From: Methanomassiliicoccaceae archaeon UBA367
GTDB lineage: Archaea > Thermoplasmatota > Thermoplasmata > Methanomassiliicoccales > Methanomethylophilaceae
Length of the DNA: 8,636 nt
Direction of reading: 5' to 3'
Assembly: GCA_002506255.1 (NCBI GenBank)
Contig: DAXF01000044.1
Span: 1-8,636 of the forward strand
Shown here: positions 1 through 5,694 of the stretch, in pieces
How the letters are laid out: every line of letters starts with the position of its first letter
Position numbering within the stretch: the first letter of the stretch is position 1
Position numbers and translations under genes: made by a program
Notes under the pieces: model-generated
Database searches by the model: none
What the model was told of the DNA's origin: nothing
What the model saw: only the letters and a program-made list of their open reading frames with translations

Positions 1-135
1 AACTCCGAGCGCATAGAGCTGCGTCATCAGGCCCATTCCAGGGAGATATTCGTGGGCGGAGCGGTGATGGCCGCGAAGTGGGTATTCTCGCAGAAGAAGG
101 GCGTCGTTTACGATATGTCGGATGTGCTGAGCTGA
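1..135 (+). CDS. dapB: 4-hydroxy-tetrahydrodipicolinate reductase, C-terminal end (partial)
   Basis: Frame 1 is open from the first base to a TGA at 133-135 and gives the last 44 residues of a protein whose start lies outside the window. The stretch [13 protein letters not shown] followed by [11 protein letters not shown] and ending YDMSDVLS matches the conserved C-terminal domain of DapB, which normally closes with a GA-x-x-AA-x-W-(V/L)-(F/L) helix and a G-(L/V)-Y-x-M-x-DVL tail. DapB reduces hydroxy-tetrahydrodipicolinate with NAD(P)H in the cytoplasmic diaminopimelate/lysine pathway. The C-terminal domain contributes to substrate binding and the tetramer. The tail is intact. Two diverged copies of this same 3' end occur downstream, at 1542-1617 and 4834-4909, so the gene's end appears to be a hotspot for insertion or recombination. 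Recognition rests on the tail only. Confidence 0.85.
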   Translation, partial: NSERIELRHQAHSREIFVGGAVMAAKWVFSQKKGVVYDMSDVLS

Positions 136-199
136 TCGTTCACTATTAGCATTGTCCACCAGTAACAGGGAGCAGGAAACTTCCAAATCCTGACAGAAT

Positions 200-249
200 C
201 GCCCCGTGTGCAGTCCGACACAGATCACTGAGTCAAATAGCGCGGGGCG
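200..249. repeat. GC-rich inverted repeat downstream of dapB
   Basis: CGCCCCG at 200-206 pairs with CGGGGCG at 243-249 across a 36-base loop, which contains a small TGTG/CACA hairpin. It stands out as the only GC-rich block in the gap and lies 65 bases after the dapB stop. It could be a 3' untranslated structure of the dapB mRNA or chance pairing. No T-tract follows, and no known RNA family is recognised. Confidence 0.3.
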
Positions 250-300
250 GGGACAGTTCGAGAATTTTAACCTTGAGTTCAAATTTCCTACATTACAATG

Positions 301-348
301 TGTAAAATATTTACATCTGATTACCATTTTTACACACATTTATATAAA
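301..348 (+). promoter_or_regulatory. Promoter of the first AAA_14 ATPase: TATA box plus upstream palindrome
   Basis: An archaeal TATA box, TTTATATAAA, lies at 339-348. Its centre is about 25 bases before the ATG at 368, so transcription should start at or next to the start codon, giving a leaderless mRNA. Just upstream, TGTAAA (301-306) and TTTACA (310-315) form a perfect 6+6 palindrome with a 3-base spacer. The wider ATGTGTAAAA (299-308) is an imperfect inverted partner of TTTTACACACAT (327-338). These are candidate operator half-sites. The TATA call is firm; the operator is inference. Confidence 0.6.
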
Positions 349-367
349 GAAAGGTTAATTGACATCT

Positions 368-1549
368 ATGGCGAAAGAGATCATCCGAAGGATATATCTC
401 GAAAGACTGGAGGAATTCAGAGACCGTCCGGATTTAGTTAAGATAATAACCGGCGTCAGAAGGTCTGGCAAATCCATTCTTCTCTCGCAATTCAAACGAA
501 AATTGGAAAAAGAGGGCGAGAATGTCGTATCGGTCAACCTTGAAGAGAAGCGCTTCTCGATCACTACGAAAAGAGAATTGAATTCATATGTATCCGAACA
601 GATGTCCTCACCGAAGGATTACGTCCTTTTGGATGAGGTGCAGTACGTTCCCGGTTGGGAAGATGCAGTGAACACATTCCGCAGCAACGGAGCCAACGTA
701 TATGTCACGGGGTCCAATGCCAAAGTGCTCTCATCAGAATTCAGTACGATCATAGCCGGCAGATATGTGGAGATCCACATACTCCCGTTCTCGTTCTCCG
801 AGTTCCTGGAGAGATATCCGCCCAAAGGTGAAATCAGGACTGAACAGAGGTTTGATCAGTATCTTGTTCATGGCGGAATGCCGATAATAGATCTGGATGA
901 CCGGCTACGCAAGAACCGGGCCATAATGGAGGGCGTTTATGATTCAATCGTTAACAGGGATGTCGTATCCAGGAGCAGGATGGATCCCGCCACGGTGCGC
1001 AGGATGACAGACTTCATGTACTCAAATATCGGCAACATAACGACACTTGATTCCCTCGCCTCGGGTTCAGGCATAAATGATAACAGAACTGTAGACCGAT
1101 ACCTTGAGGCACTGACTGATTCTTTTGCATTCTACAAAATCAACACTTTCGACCTCATCGGTAAAAAGAAGATGAAAGTGAAGGCGAAGTATTACGCATC
1201 GGACACAGGATTAAGGAATACCGCTCTCGGGCACACGGACGACAATGCCTCAGGCCTTCTGGAGAACGTTGTATTCCTGGAGCTCATCAGGCGCGAGTAT
1301 GAGGTGGTGGTCGGAAGCTACCGCGATTACGAGGTCGATTTCACGGCGAGGATCGATGGAAGAACGGAATTCTATCAGGTCACCAAGACCCTGGCCGATG
1401 ATTCGACGATCAATCGTGAGGAGCGCCCTCTGAGGCTTCTCGGAGATGCCGGAATAAAAACCATACTCACATTGGACAGGGACATCCCGGAAGACGGAAA
1501 CGGGATACGATATATGAACATCATAGATTTCCTGTTGGATGAGCGATAA
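368..1549 (+). CDS. AAA_14/DUF4143 family ATPase with PD-(D/E)XK-like C-terminal domain (COG1373 type)
   Basis: The 393-residue product begins with an AAA-type ATPase domain. Walker A is GVRRSGKS (about residues 29-36), Walker B is VLLDEVQ (Asp89-Glu90), and VTGSN near 113-117 is sensor-like. The middle helical part is the DUF4143 linker. The C-terminus carries a nuclease-fold signature: Glu299 in ENVVFLEL, EVDF (Glu322, Asp324) and FYQVTK (Gln337). COG1373 proteins are abundant in archaea and gut bacteria, but their biochemical role is not settled; DNA or partner-protein remodelling is a common guess. ATG 368 is preferred over the in-frame TTG at 359 because the TATA box at 339-348 predicts a leaderless start at 368. 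Length is normal for the family and no key residue is missing. Its last codons and its TAA lie inside a decayed copy of the dapB 3' end. Upstream it follows live dapB on the same strand but has its own promoter. Confidence 0.9.
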   Translation: MAKEIIRRIYLERLEEFRDRPDLVKIITGVRRSGKSILLSQFKRKLEKEGENVVSVNLEEKRFSITTKRELNSYVSEQMSSPKDYVLLDEVQYVPGWEDAVNTFRSNGANVYVTGSNAKVLSSEFSTIIAGRYVEIHILPFSFSEFLERYPPKGEIRTEQRFDQYLVHGGMPIIDLDDRLRKNRAIMEGVYDSIVNRDVVSRSRMDPATVRRMTDFMYSNIGNITTLDSLASGSGINDNRTVDRYLEALTDSFAFYKINTFDLIGKKKMKVKAKYYASDTGLRNTALGHTDDNASGLLENVVFLELIRREYEVVVGSYRDYEVDFTARIDGRTEFYQVTKTLADDSTINREERPLRLLGDAGIKTILTLDRDIPEDGNGIRYMNIIDFLLDER

Positions 1550-1617
1550 TGGATAAAAAGCGGGTCTTCTTGCAGAAGAAAGGCGCTGTTAACGATATGT
1601 CGGATGTGCTGAGCCAA
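1542..1617 (+). repeat. Second (decayed) copy of the dapB 3' end
   Basis: This segment aligns without gaps to bases 60-135 of the live dapB tail, with about 60 of 76 bases identical by eye. The longest exact block is 23 bases (1592-1614 versus 110-132). Read in the dapB frame it gives AIMDKKRVF, then QKKGAVNDMSDVLSQ, against AVMAAKWVF and [14 protein letters not shown] in the live gene. The DapB stop TGA has become CAA, and several changes alter amino acids, so it is no longer coding. It starts just before the stop codon of the upstream ATPase gene. The best reading is a former dapB end displaced by insertion of the ATPase module, or a diverged attachment-site arm. Confidence 0.85.
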
Positions 1618-1642
1618 GGGCGCATTACAGCGATCATTCGTT

Positions 1643-2500
1643 CTAAAGTCCTCTCAGGAATCAGTTGACCGCGGCCTTGTATATCTCAGGCCGTTCAATA
1701 TGATGCATGTGCGTCGCGTCAGGTATGACTGCCATGCATGCATTGGCGAAGCCATCCTGGAAATCCTTCACCGTTTTCACGTGCGCCTCATCCATGTCGC
1801 CGCATGTGAGCAGAACAGGAACGTCTATCTCCCGTAATCTCGGATACAGGTCGAAATGCTTCAGACTGCCTGTGACCGTGAACTCGCTGGGACCCCACAT
1901 CCTCATGTAAACATCCGTGTTCATTTTCTCCATGGAGCTTATGAGATAATCGGGCCACGGATCCAGATTTCATACGAATCTCCTGTAGTATTCGTTCACG
2001 GCTTCACCGTATTCTTCGCCGTATTCCTGATCCCTCTCTCCCTTCTCGATCGCAGATATCGCGGAATTCGAGAGGGCCGTCATATTCTTCCTTTGGTCAT
2101 TCTCCCACAAAGGGGAGCTGAGCAACGGGCCTGACAAGATCAGTCCTTTGACCCCTTTGAGACCTTTATTCAGAAGATAAGAGCATATCAATCCGCACCC
2201 CCAGGAGAATCCGACCAGTATGACCTCAGAGAGACCCAGTTCGTCTCTTATCGTGTCCAGTTCATCAGCATAGGTTTCCAGGGGATAGAGTTCATCATGT
2301 GAGGCTCTGTCGGACTTCCCGCAACCGAGCTGATCGTAGAAGTACGCAGGCTGCTCATCAGAAAAGTCGCTGACGGTCTGAGGCATGCTGAGGAATCCGG
2401 GGCCTCCGTGGACGACGAGCAGGGGTATCCCTTCCTTGCCCTCTCCGTACACGCAGCTCCAGATCTTCCCGTTGTCCGTGGGGATGAATCTTTCTCTCAA
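1643..2500 (-). pseudogene. Proline iminopeptidase-like alpha/beta hydrolase, interrupted by in-frame TGA codons
   Basis: One continuous minus-strand frame carries a proline-specific aminopeptidase of peptidase family S33, which would release N-terminal proline from peptides in the cytoplasm. Visible parts are the oxyanion motif HGGPG, YDQLGCGKSDR, the nucleophile elbow VGFSWGCG, the Asp-bearing LLTCGDMDE and the catalytic-His region HMHHIERP, so the full triad is present. At codon 177 (1970-1972) a TGA interrupts between RRFV and NLDPWPDYL. From memory, relatives have Cys there, so TGC/TGT to TGA is a simple change. A second TGA (1661-1663) follows KAAVN, yet the frame then reads FLRGL before a TAG (1643-1645), like the usual end of the family. 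There is no frameshift. The only usable start is TTG 2500, with GGTG 5 bases upstream; no in-frame ATG precedes it. It is most likely a young pseudogene, giving a 176-residue fragment lacking Asp and His. UGA readthrough cannot be excluded. Confidence 0.8.
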
Positions 2501-2505
2501 AAGAG

Positions 2506-2537
2506 CACCATCAGTACACGGTATTTTCTCTATTTAG
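2506..2537 (-). promoter_or_regulatory. Promoter and ribosome site of the peptidase-like pseudogene
   Basis: On the minus strand CTAAATA (2537-2531) is a TATA-like box. It would place the transcript start near 2509, just ahead of the TTG at 2500. GGTG at 2509-2506 is a possible short SD. The rest of the 123-base gap to the restriction gene holds nothing else recognisable. Confidence 0.4.
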
Positions 2538-2623
2538 CCCTGAGTCAAACGGGACTTTGCATTGAACTCGGAATACTAGGGCAGTTCCGCATTACTCTGA
2601 TTTCAATGTAGCGAATCTCATTC

Positions 2624-4735
2624 CTATTCTTGTTCTGTATCCTTGCCTTTTGTACCGATGAATGCGACATCTCCCGGTTCAATATCATACAACGCCATGA
2701 TTCTTTTGAGAAACCGGGCCTTATCGGAGTGGCTTACGTCCTTACAGACCCACAAATCAGGTCCAATCTGTTTATATTGATGCTTATTCTTTGTATCTTC
2801 GAGGTCAGAAAGCAACCAAAGACCCAATTGCCCCCTCCCCTTTTCCTTTTCGATCGCCATCATTTTTGTGGGAGCGATCTTATAGGCCTCTCTTAGCAGT
2901 GACACGAAGGCTTGGGCGCCGTTTCTCGTTTCGTATCTCTTACCTTTGAAAATGTAACCTTTGATGTTCATACCAGTAAAAAATTCCTCGTCCTCTTCTA
3001 AAGTATATTCAGATACACCTCTCATCTCTTCAGGCGGGGGTACGTAAATTGTTCTTAACTCAGGCATGAATCTGATGAAATCTTCCACCATCTTCTCGTT
3101 CCTTTCACTTATGACGTCCTCAGTCCAACGTTCATTATCCTTCATCATACCATTCAGGCGGAGACCGCTCTCCATGAACCCGAGGTCCTTTAAACCACGC
3201 TTCTCACTGTACGGTCTGTTGCTGTATTCTGAATTATATGCTGTGAGCGTGAGATTGCCGAGCCTGTGAAGCCACGTCTCATGCACCGCGTCATAATTAT
3301 CTCCGATCTCGTCCTTCCAGGCATCGGATTTCTTTTGAGGCATTACATGCTCCACGGACAGTTCTCCGTTGTAGACTCTCGTGAGAGTGTCACCAGCATC
3401 CTTGTTCGCGTTCTCTATAACAGACAACACATAGGAACAGATGCGGTTGTGATAAATCTCCATCTCGATCAGATTAATTCTGACCTCTTTATCGAGAGGA
3501 TATCTCGAGGATCCTTCTTTCACAAGCAGGGAATACCTCAGCCTGTCTGCGAAACGGTTCAATCCGTGAATTTTAGTAAGGTTGCTGAAAAGATTCTGGA
3601 AAACCTTATTGAGGGCGTTGGTAGGGATTTTACAGATGGACCTGCGTAGCATGTAGTTCTCCAGTACCTCTAAGACCTCTTCTGTATCTTTATTTGATAA
3701 GAGATCTGGATATTCCTTGTTGGCATCTAAGACCCGCATTATGAACGGATATGATACTGTGGCATTCTGGACATTGATGCGGTGCATCAGGGCGGATGCT
3801 CTCTTCGATATGTGATCCAGATCCTCTTTCACTATTGCGCGATAGTGACCTGCGTATCTGACGATATCTTCGAACAACTTTACGGGGTCGTTCTGACCTC
3901 TGGTGTATTTCTTGAAATCCAGATACGTTTCATCTCTTTTCGGTATCTTGCCTGATATCGCGGTCTGATAATCCCTGAAGAATCTGGACAGGTCGAAGGA
4001 TCCGTCATCGATCCTGCGCCAGTATTTCTCATAATAGATTCTCTGTTCCCTGACGTTATGATTCATCAGTAGATAATTGCGTATCTTGTCCCCTTCATTC
4101 AGGTTAAGTCCAGTAGAATTGATGCTTTCGAACACCATCTGCGCATCATCCTCTCTGCTGTTCAGGCGTATGACCATCACATAGAGCTTGTCGATGCCTT
4201 CCAAGAACTCATCTATCGTCATCTCACTAAGTGTTTGCAGACGCTCTTTGAAGTAATTGTAATTGACAGTCACATTGGATGCTTCATCGTAACTCTCTTT
4301 CTCCCTATTCATTATCGCAGTGTACGGTGCACGGTCCTTCTCTATGGGAATTATGAAGATATTTCCGTTATCCTGGTCTTTCAGTTTCCTATCGAGCTTG
4401 TCTGGCAGTTTAGGGTCGGTTGAGACGACCGGGCCATCTATCACGCAATCCCGTATGGCAGCCAACAACAAGGCGATGGTTGTGATGCGCTGCTGCCCAT
4501 CTATAATGATCCGAGCGTCCGTGTCCTGGTCAATCATATAGATTATGGATCCGAAGAAATGCTTGCGGTGCCTATACTCCGGCTTAGAGATTTTAGAAAG
4601 CTTCAAAATGTCGATTATGTCTTCAAAGAGCCGTTCGCAGTTCTCAATCTTCCAATCGTAATTACGCTGATATAACGGGATCTCGAGGAAATCCTGTTTG
4701 AAGAAGTGACCAAGCATCGATTCGCTGCCCTGCAT
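2624..4735 (-). CDS. DUF262-DUF1524 protein, GmrSD/SspE-type restriction endonuclease
   Basis: The 703-residue product has the two-domain layout of GmrSD-like type IV restriction enzymes. DUF262 comes first: IPLYQRNYDW (19-28), HFFGSII (59-65) and the ParB-like nucleotide motif IIDGQQRITT (77-86). DUF1524, an HNH-related nuclease domain, follows with VEHVMPQ (461-467, His463), HRLGNLTLT (490-498) and the usual RWTEDVISERNEKM helix. A third domain of about 115 residues (from about 580) contains GYIFKGKRYETRNG and resembles C-terminal add-ons in other DUF262 proteins. Known relatives use NTP hydrolysis and cut DNA carrying particular modifications (glucosylated hydroxymethylcytosine for GmrSD; SspE works with phosphorothioate systems); the target here is unknown. 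ATG 4735 is chosen over the upstream TTG 4801 because a paralogous copy (5413-5605) has a 2-base indel between those points, so that stretch is not conserved as coding. The stop is TAG, with a TGA two codons later. All motifs look intact. No modification gene is adjacent, which fits a stand-alone type IV enzyme. Confidence 0.88.
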   Translation of the reverse strand: MQGSESMLGHFFKQDFLEIPLYQRNYDWKIENCERLFEDIIDILKLSKISKPEYRHRKHFFGSIIYMIDQDTDARIIIDGQQRITTIALLLAAIRDCVIDGPVVSTDPKLPDKLDRKLKDQDNGNIFIIPIEKDRAPYTAIMNREKESYDEASNVTVNYNYFKERLQTLSEMTIDEFLEGIDKLYVMVIRLNSREDDAQMVFESINSTGLNLNEGDKIRNYLLMNHNVREQRIYYEKYWRRIDDGSFDLSRFFRDYQTAISGKIPKRDETYLDFKKYTRGQNDPVKLFEDIVRYAGHYRAIVKEDLDHISKRASALMHRINVQNATVSYPFIMRVLDANKEYPDLLSNKDTEEVLEVLENYMLRRSICKIPTNALNKVFQNLFSNLTKIHGLNRFADRLRYSLLVKEGSSRYPLDKEVRINLIEMEIYHNRICSYVLSVIENANKDAGDTLTRVYNGELSVEHVMPQKKSDAWKDEIGDNYDAVHETWLHRLGNLTLTAYNSEYSNRPYSEKRGLKDLGFMESGLRLNGMMKDNERWTEDVISERNEKMVEDFIRFMPELRTIYVPPPEEMRGVSEYTLEEDEEFFTGMNIKGYIFKGKRYETRNGAQAFVSLLREAYKIAPTKMMAIEKEKGRGQLGLWLLSDLEDTKNKHQYKQIGPDLWVCKDVSHSDKARFLKRIMALYDIEPGDVAFIGTKGKDTEQE

Positions 4736-4758
4736 GAATCTTTGAGAAAGTGTGCGCA

Positions 4759-4826
4759 GATAATATGATTTCGAGTTTTTAAGTGTCGAACTTAAAATCA
4801 ACCGCCCACAAATCCCGTCTTATAAG
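4759..4826 (-). promoter_or_regulatory. Promoter of the DUF262 restriction gene with an 8+8 palindrome
   Basis: TTTTAAGT (4777-4784) and ACTTAAAA (4790-4797) form a perfect inverted repeat with a 5-base spacer, 42-62 bases before the ATG. The second promoter copy (5413-5605 repeat) keeps it with one mismatch, so it is a good operator candidate, possibly for self-regulation or repression. The arms also resemble TATA boxes: on the minus strand CTTAAAA near 4779 would give a leader of about 20 bases. A second candidate, CATATTATC near 4762, would give a leaderless start. CTTATAAG near 4819-4826 is a third TATA-like site. Confidence 0.5.
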
Positions 4827-4833
4827 CACACAT

Positions 4834-4909
4834 GCGATCAGAGGCGGCGAAGTAGGTATTCTCGCAGAAGAAAGGTGTCGTTTACGATATGTCCGATGTA
4901 TTGAGTTGA
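4834..4909 (+). repeat. Third copy of the dapB 3' end
   Basis: Bases 4847-4909 match live dapB 73-135 at 56 of 63 positions without gaps. Similarity continues weakly upstream to about 4834 with a one-base indel. Six of the seven differences are synonymous in the dapB frame (for example AAG/AAA, GGC/GGT, CTG/TTG). The seventh turns the conserved Trp codon TGG into TAG. The tail still reads [17 protein letters not shown] and ends in TGA. This pattern means it diverged while coding for DapB and only later lost function, as expected for a displaced resident 3' end or one imported from a related strain. Confidence 0.88.
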
Positions 4910-5149
4910 AATGGTATTTTTGACAATATGACCTTTTAGTCACATGCGCCCAACATAGACCATCCCAGATAGAGCATCCTTATCCAGAAACATATTAATG
5001 TCTGTTCATCCAAAATGTTCTGGCTGATGGAACCAATGGGCGGTGAAAATGCAATTGGAAGAATTAACATCCACTGTGAGATTTAATGTGTGCCTATTTT
5101 GGCATACTATATACATCCGTTTTACAATAATAATCTGCAGAGGCCCGAA
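4910..5149. other. Gene-poor AT-rich spacer before the small chimeric gene
   Basis: With the dapB remnant just upstream this makes about 350 bases without a supported gene. No RNA gene, insertion sequence or strong repeat is seen. A TATA box, ACTATATAC, at about 5106-5114 lies some 40 bases before the ATG at 5150 and would give a leader of about 15 bases. A 34-codon frame at 5049-5153 begins after GGCGGTGAAA and overlaps the next ATG, but it runs across that TATA box and is not called. Confidence 0.5.
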
Positions 5150-5446
5150 ATGAGCATTGAGTTAGAATTCCGAAGCCATCTCATCAAAAGGAGATACAGC
5201 ACGATAACTCCGAGCGGCCATCCGAGTACAGTATACGACTACTGCAGACGCATAAAGAGCGTCTGTGAAATCGAGAATATCACATGGGAAGCTTTGGCAG
5301 CGCAGATTGACACAAAGGTTCGAGATTACGACTGCGGCGGCATAAGAGCAAAGGAGGGTGAGAAAAGCCATCGTGCAGTTATAAATGCGTTAAAGGCATA
5401 CCAAGATTTCACGAATAGCCGTTCACAGTTCTCCATTTTCCAATAA
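5150..5446 (+). CDS. Small helical protein of unknown function, 3' end fused to a DUF262 gene remnant
   Basis: The 98-residue product is not assigned to a family. Its first 88 or so residues look like a compact, mostly helical domain: an N-terminal segment rich in Arg and Lys, the block GHPSTVYDYCRRIKSVCE, a TWEALA helix, then YDCGGIRAKEG and KSHRAVINALKAYQDF. The organised pattern suggests a genuine conserved domain. It loosely resembles the SAM-like helical core-binding part of tyrosine recombinases, but no catalytic domain follows, so this is speculation. The last ten or so residues (from about 5413) are encoded by the antisense of a truncated DUF262 gene copy, so the native C-terminus has been replaced or its stop lost. 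ATG 5150 is preferred to GTG 5090 because the TATA box at about 5106-5114 lies between them. It may be a non-functional remnant or a partner gene of the restriction module. Confidence 0.55.
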   Translation: MSIELEFRSHLIKRRYSTITPSGHPSTVYDYCRRIKSVCEIENITWEALAAQIDTKVRDYDCGGIRAKEGEKSHRAVINALKAYQDFTNSRSQFSIFQ

Positions 5447-5523
5447 TAATTTTGTTGATATAACGGGATCTTGAAGAAATCCTTTTTGAAGAAGTGACCC
5501 AGCATCGATTCACTGCCCTGCAT
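5413..5523 (-). pseudogene. Truncated second copy of the DUF262 restriction gene (5' end only)
   Basis: From ATG 5523 the minus strand encodes 37 codons matching the start of the full-length restriction gene: SESMLGHFF, then IPLYQQNYYW and MENCERLF. About 96 of 111 bases are identical. Similarity stops abruptly at 5413, after the codon for Phe37, and the frame then runs antisense through the small gene at 5150-5446. The DUF262 signature QRNYDW has changed to QQNYYW, so even this fragment has lost conserved residues. It marks a paralogous restriction gene that was deleted or overwritten. Confidence 0.85.
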
Positions 5524-5605
5524 GAGGCTTCGAGACAATCTGCGCATTTATAATTTGATTTCGAGTTCTTAAGTGTCAAACTTAAAATCAACCATCCACC
5601 AAATC
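5413..5605 (-). repeat. Direct repeat of the DUF262 5' end and promoter (partner 4625-4814)
   Basis: This 193-base segment repeats 4625-4814 in the same orientation. It covers the first 37 codons, the leader and the promoter palindrome (here TCTTAAGT and ACTTAAAA with the same 5-base spacer). There is a 2-base indel in the leader and a 1-base indel near the outer end. The coding part is about 86 percent identical by eye. The two copies enclose the third dapB tail and the small gene. Confidence 0.85.
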
Positions 5606-5637
5606 TTACTTTAGAATCTTATTGGCAGATAGAGACC

Positions 5638-5646
5638 ATTTATATT
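5638..5646 (+). promoter_or_regulatory. TATA box of the RecB-like nuclease gene
   Basis: ATTTATATT at 5638-5646 is a good archaeal TATA box. It would start transcription near 5667, leaving a leader of about 28 bases before GTG 5695. The run GGGGGTGA at 5691-5698 overlaps the start codon, so either the GTG is the start without a spaced SD or GGTGA serves as an SD for an unrecognised later start. Confidence 0.5.
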
Positions 5647-5694
5647 GAGCGTATACCATGTATTTCCATTCGAGAAACATTTTCAATTCAGGGG

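Noticed and set aside
136..358. Possible small RNA gene between dapB and the first ATPase
   Set aside because: There is a GC-rich inverted repeat, but no tRNA-like, box C/D or known riboswitch pattern could be made out.
359..367. TTG start for the first ATPase, three codons before ATG 368
   Set aside because: The TATA box at 339-348 puts the transcript start at about 368, so the TTG would probably not be transcribed.
1856..2134. 92-codon plus-strand frame opposite the peptidase pseudogene
   Set aside because: It is antisense to the alpha/beta hydrolase frame, whose catalytic motifs explain the sequence.
3266..3649. 127-codon plus-strand frame inside the restriction gene
   Set aside because: It is antisense to well-conserved DUF1524 coding sequence and shows no family motifs.
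4736..4801. N-terminal extension of the restriction protein from TTG 4801
   Set aside because: The paralogous promoter copy has a 2-base indel in this stretch while the coding part after ATG 4735 is in register. It also contains the promoter palindrome.
5049..5153. 34-codon frame beginning after GGCGGTGAAA and overlapping the ATG of the small gene by ATGA
   Set aside because: The SD and overlap look inviting, but the frame runs across the TATA box of the next gene and the peptide has no recognisable pattern.
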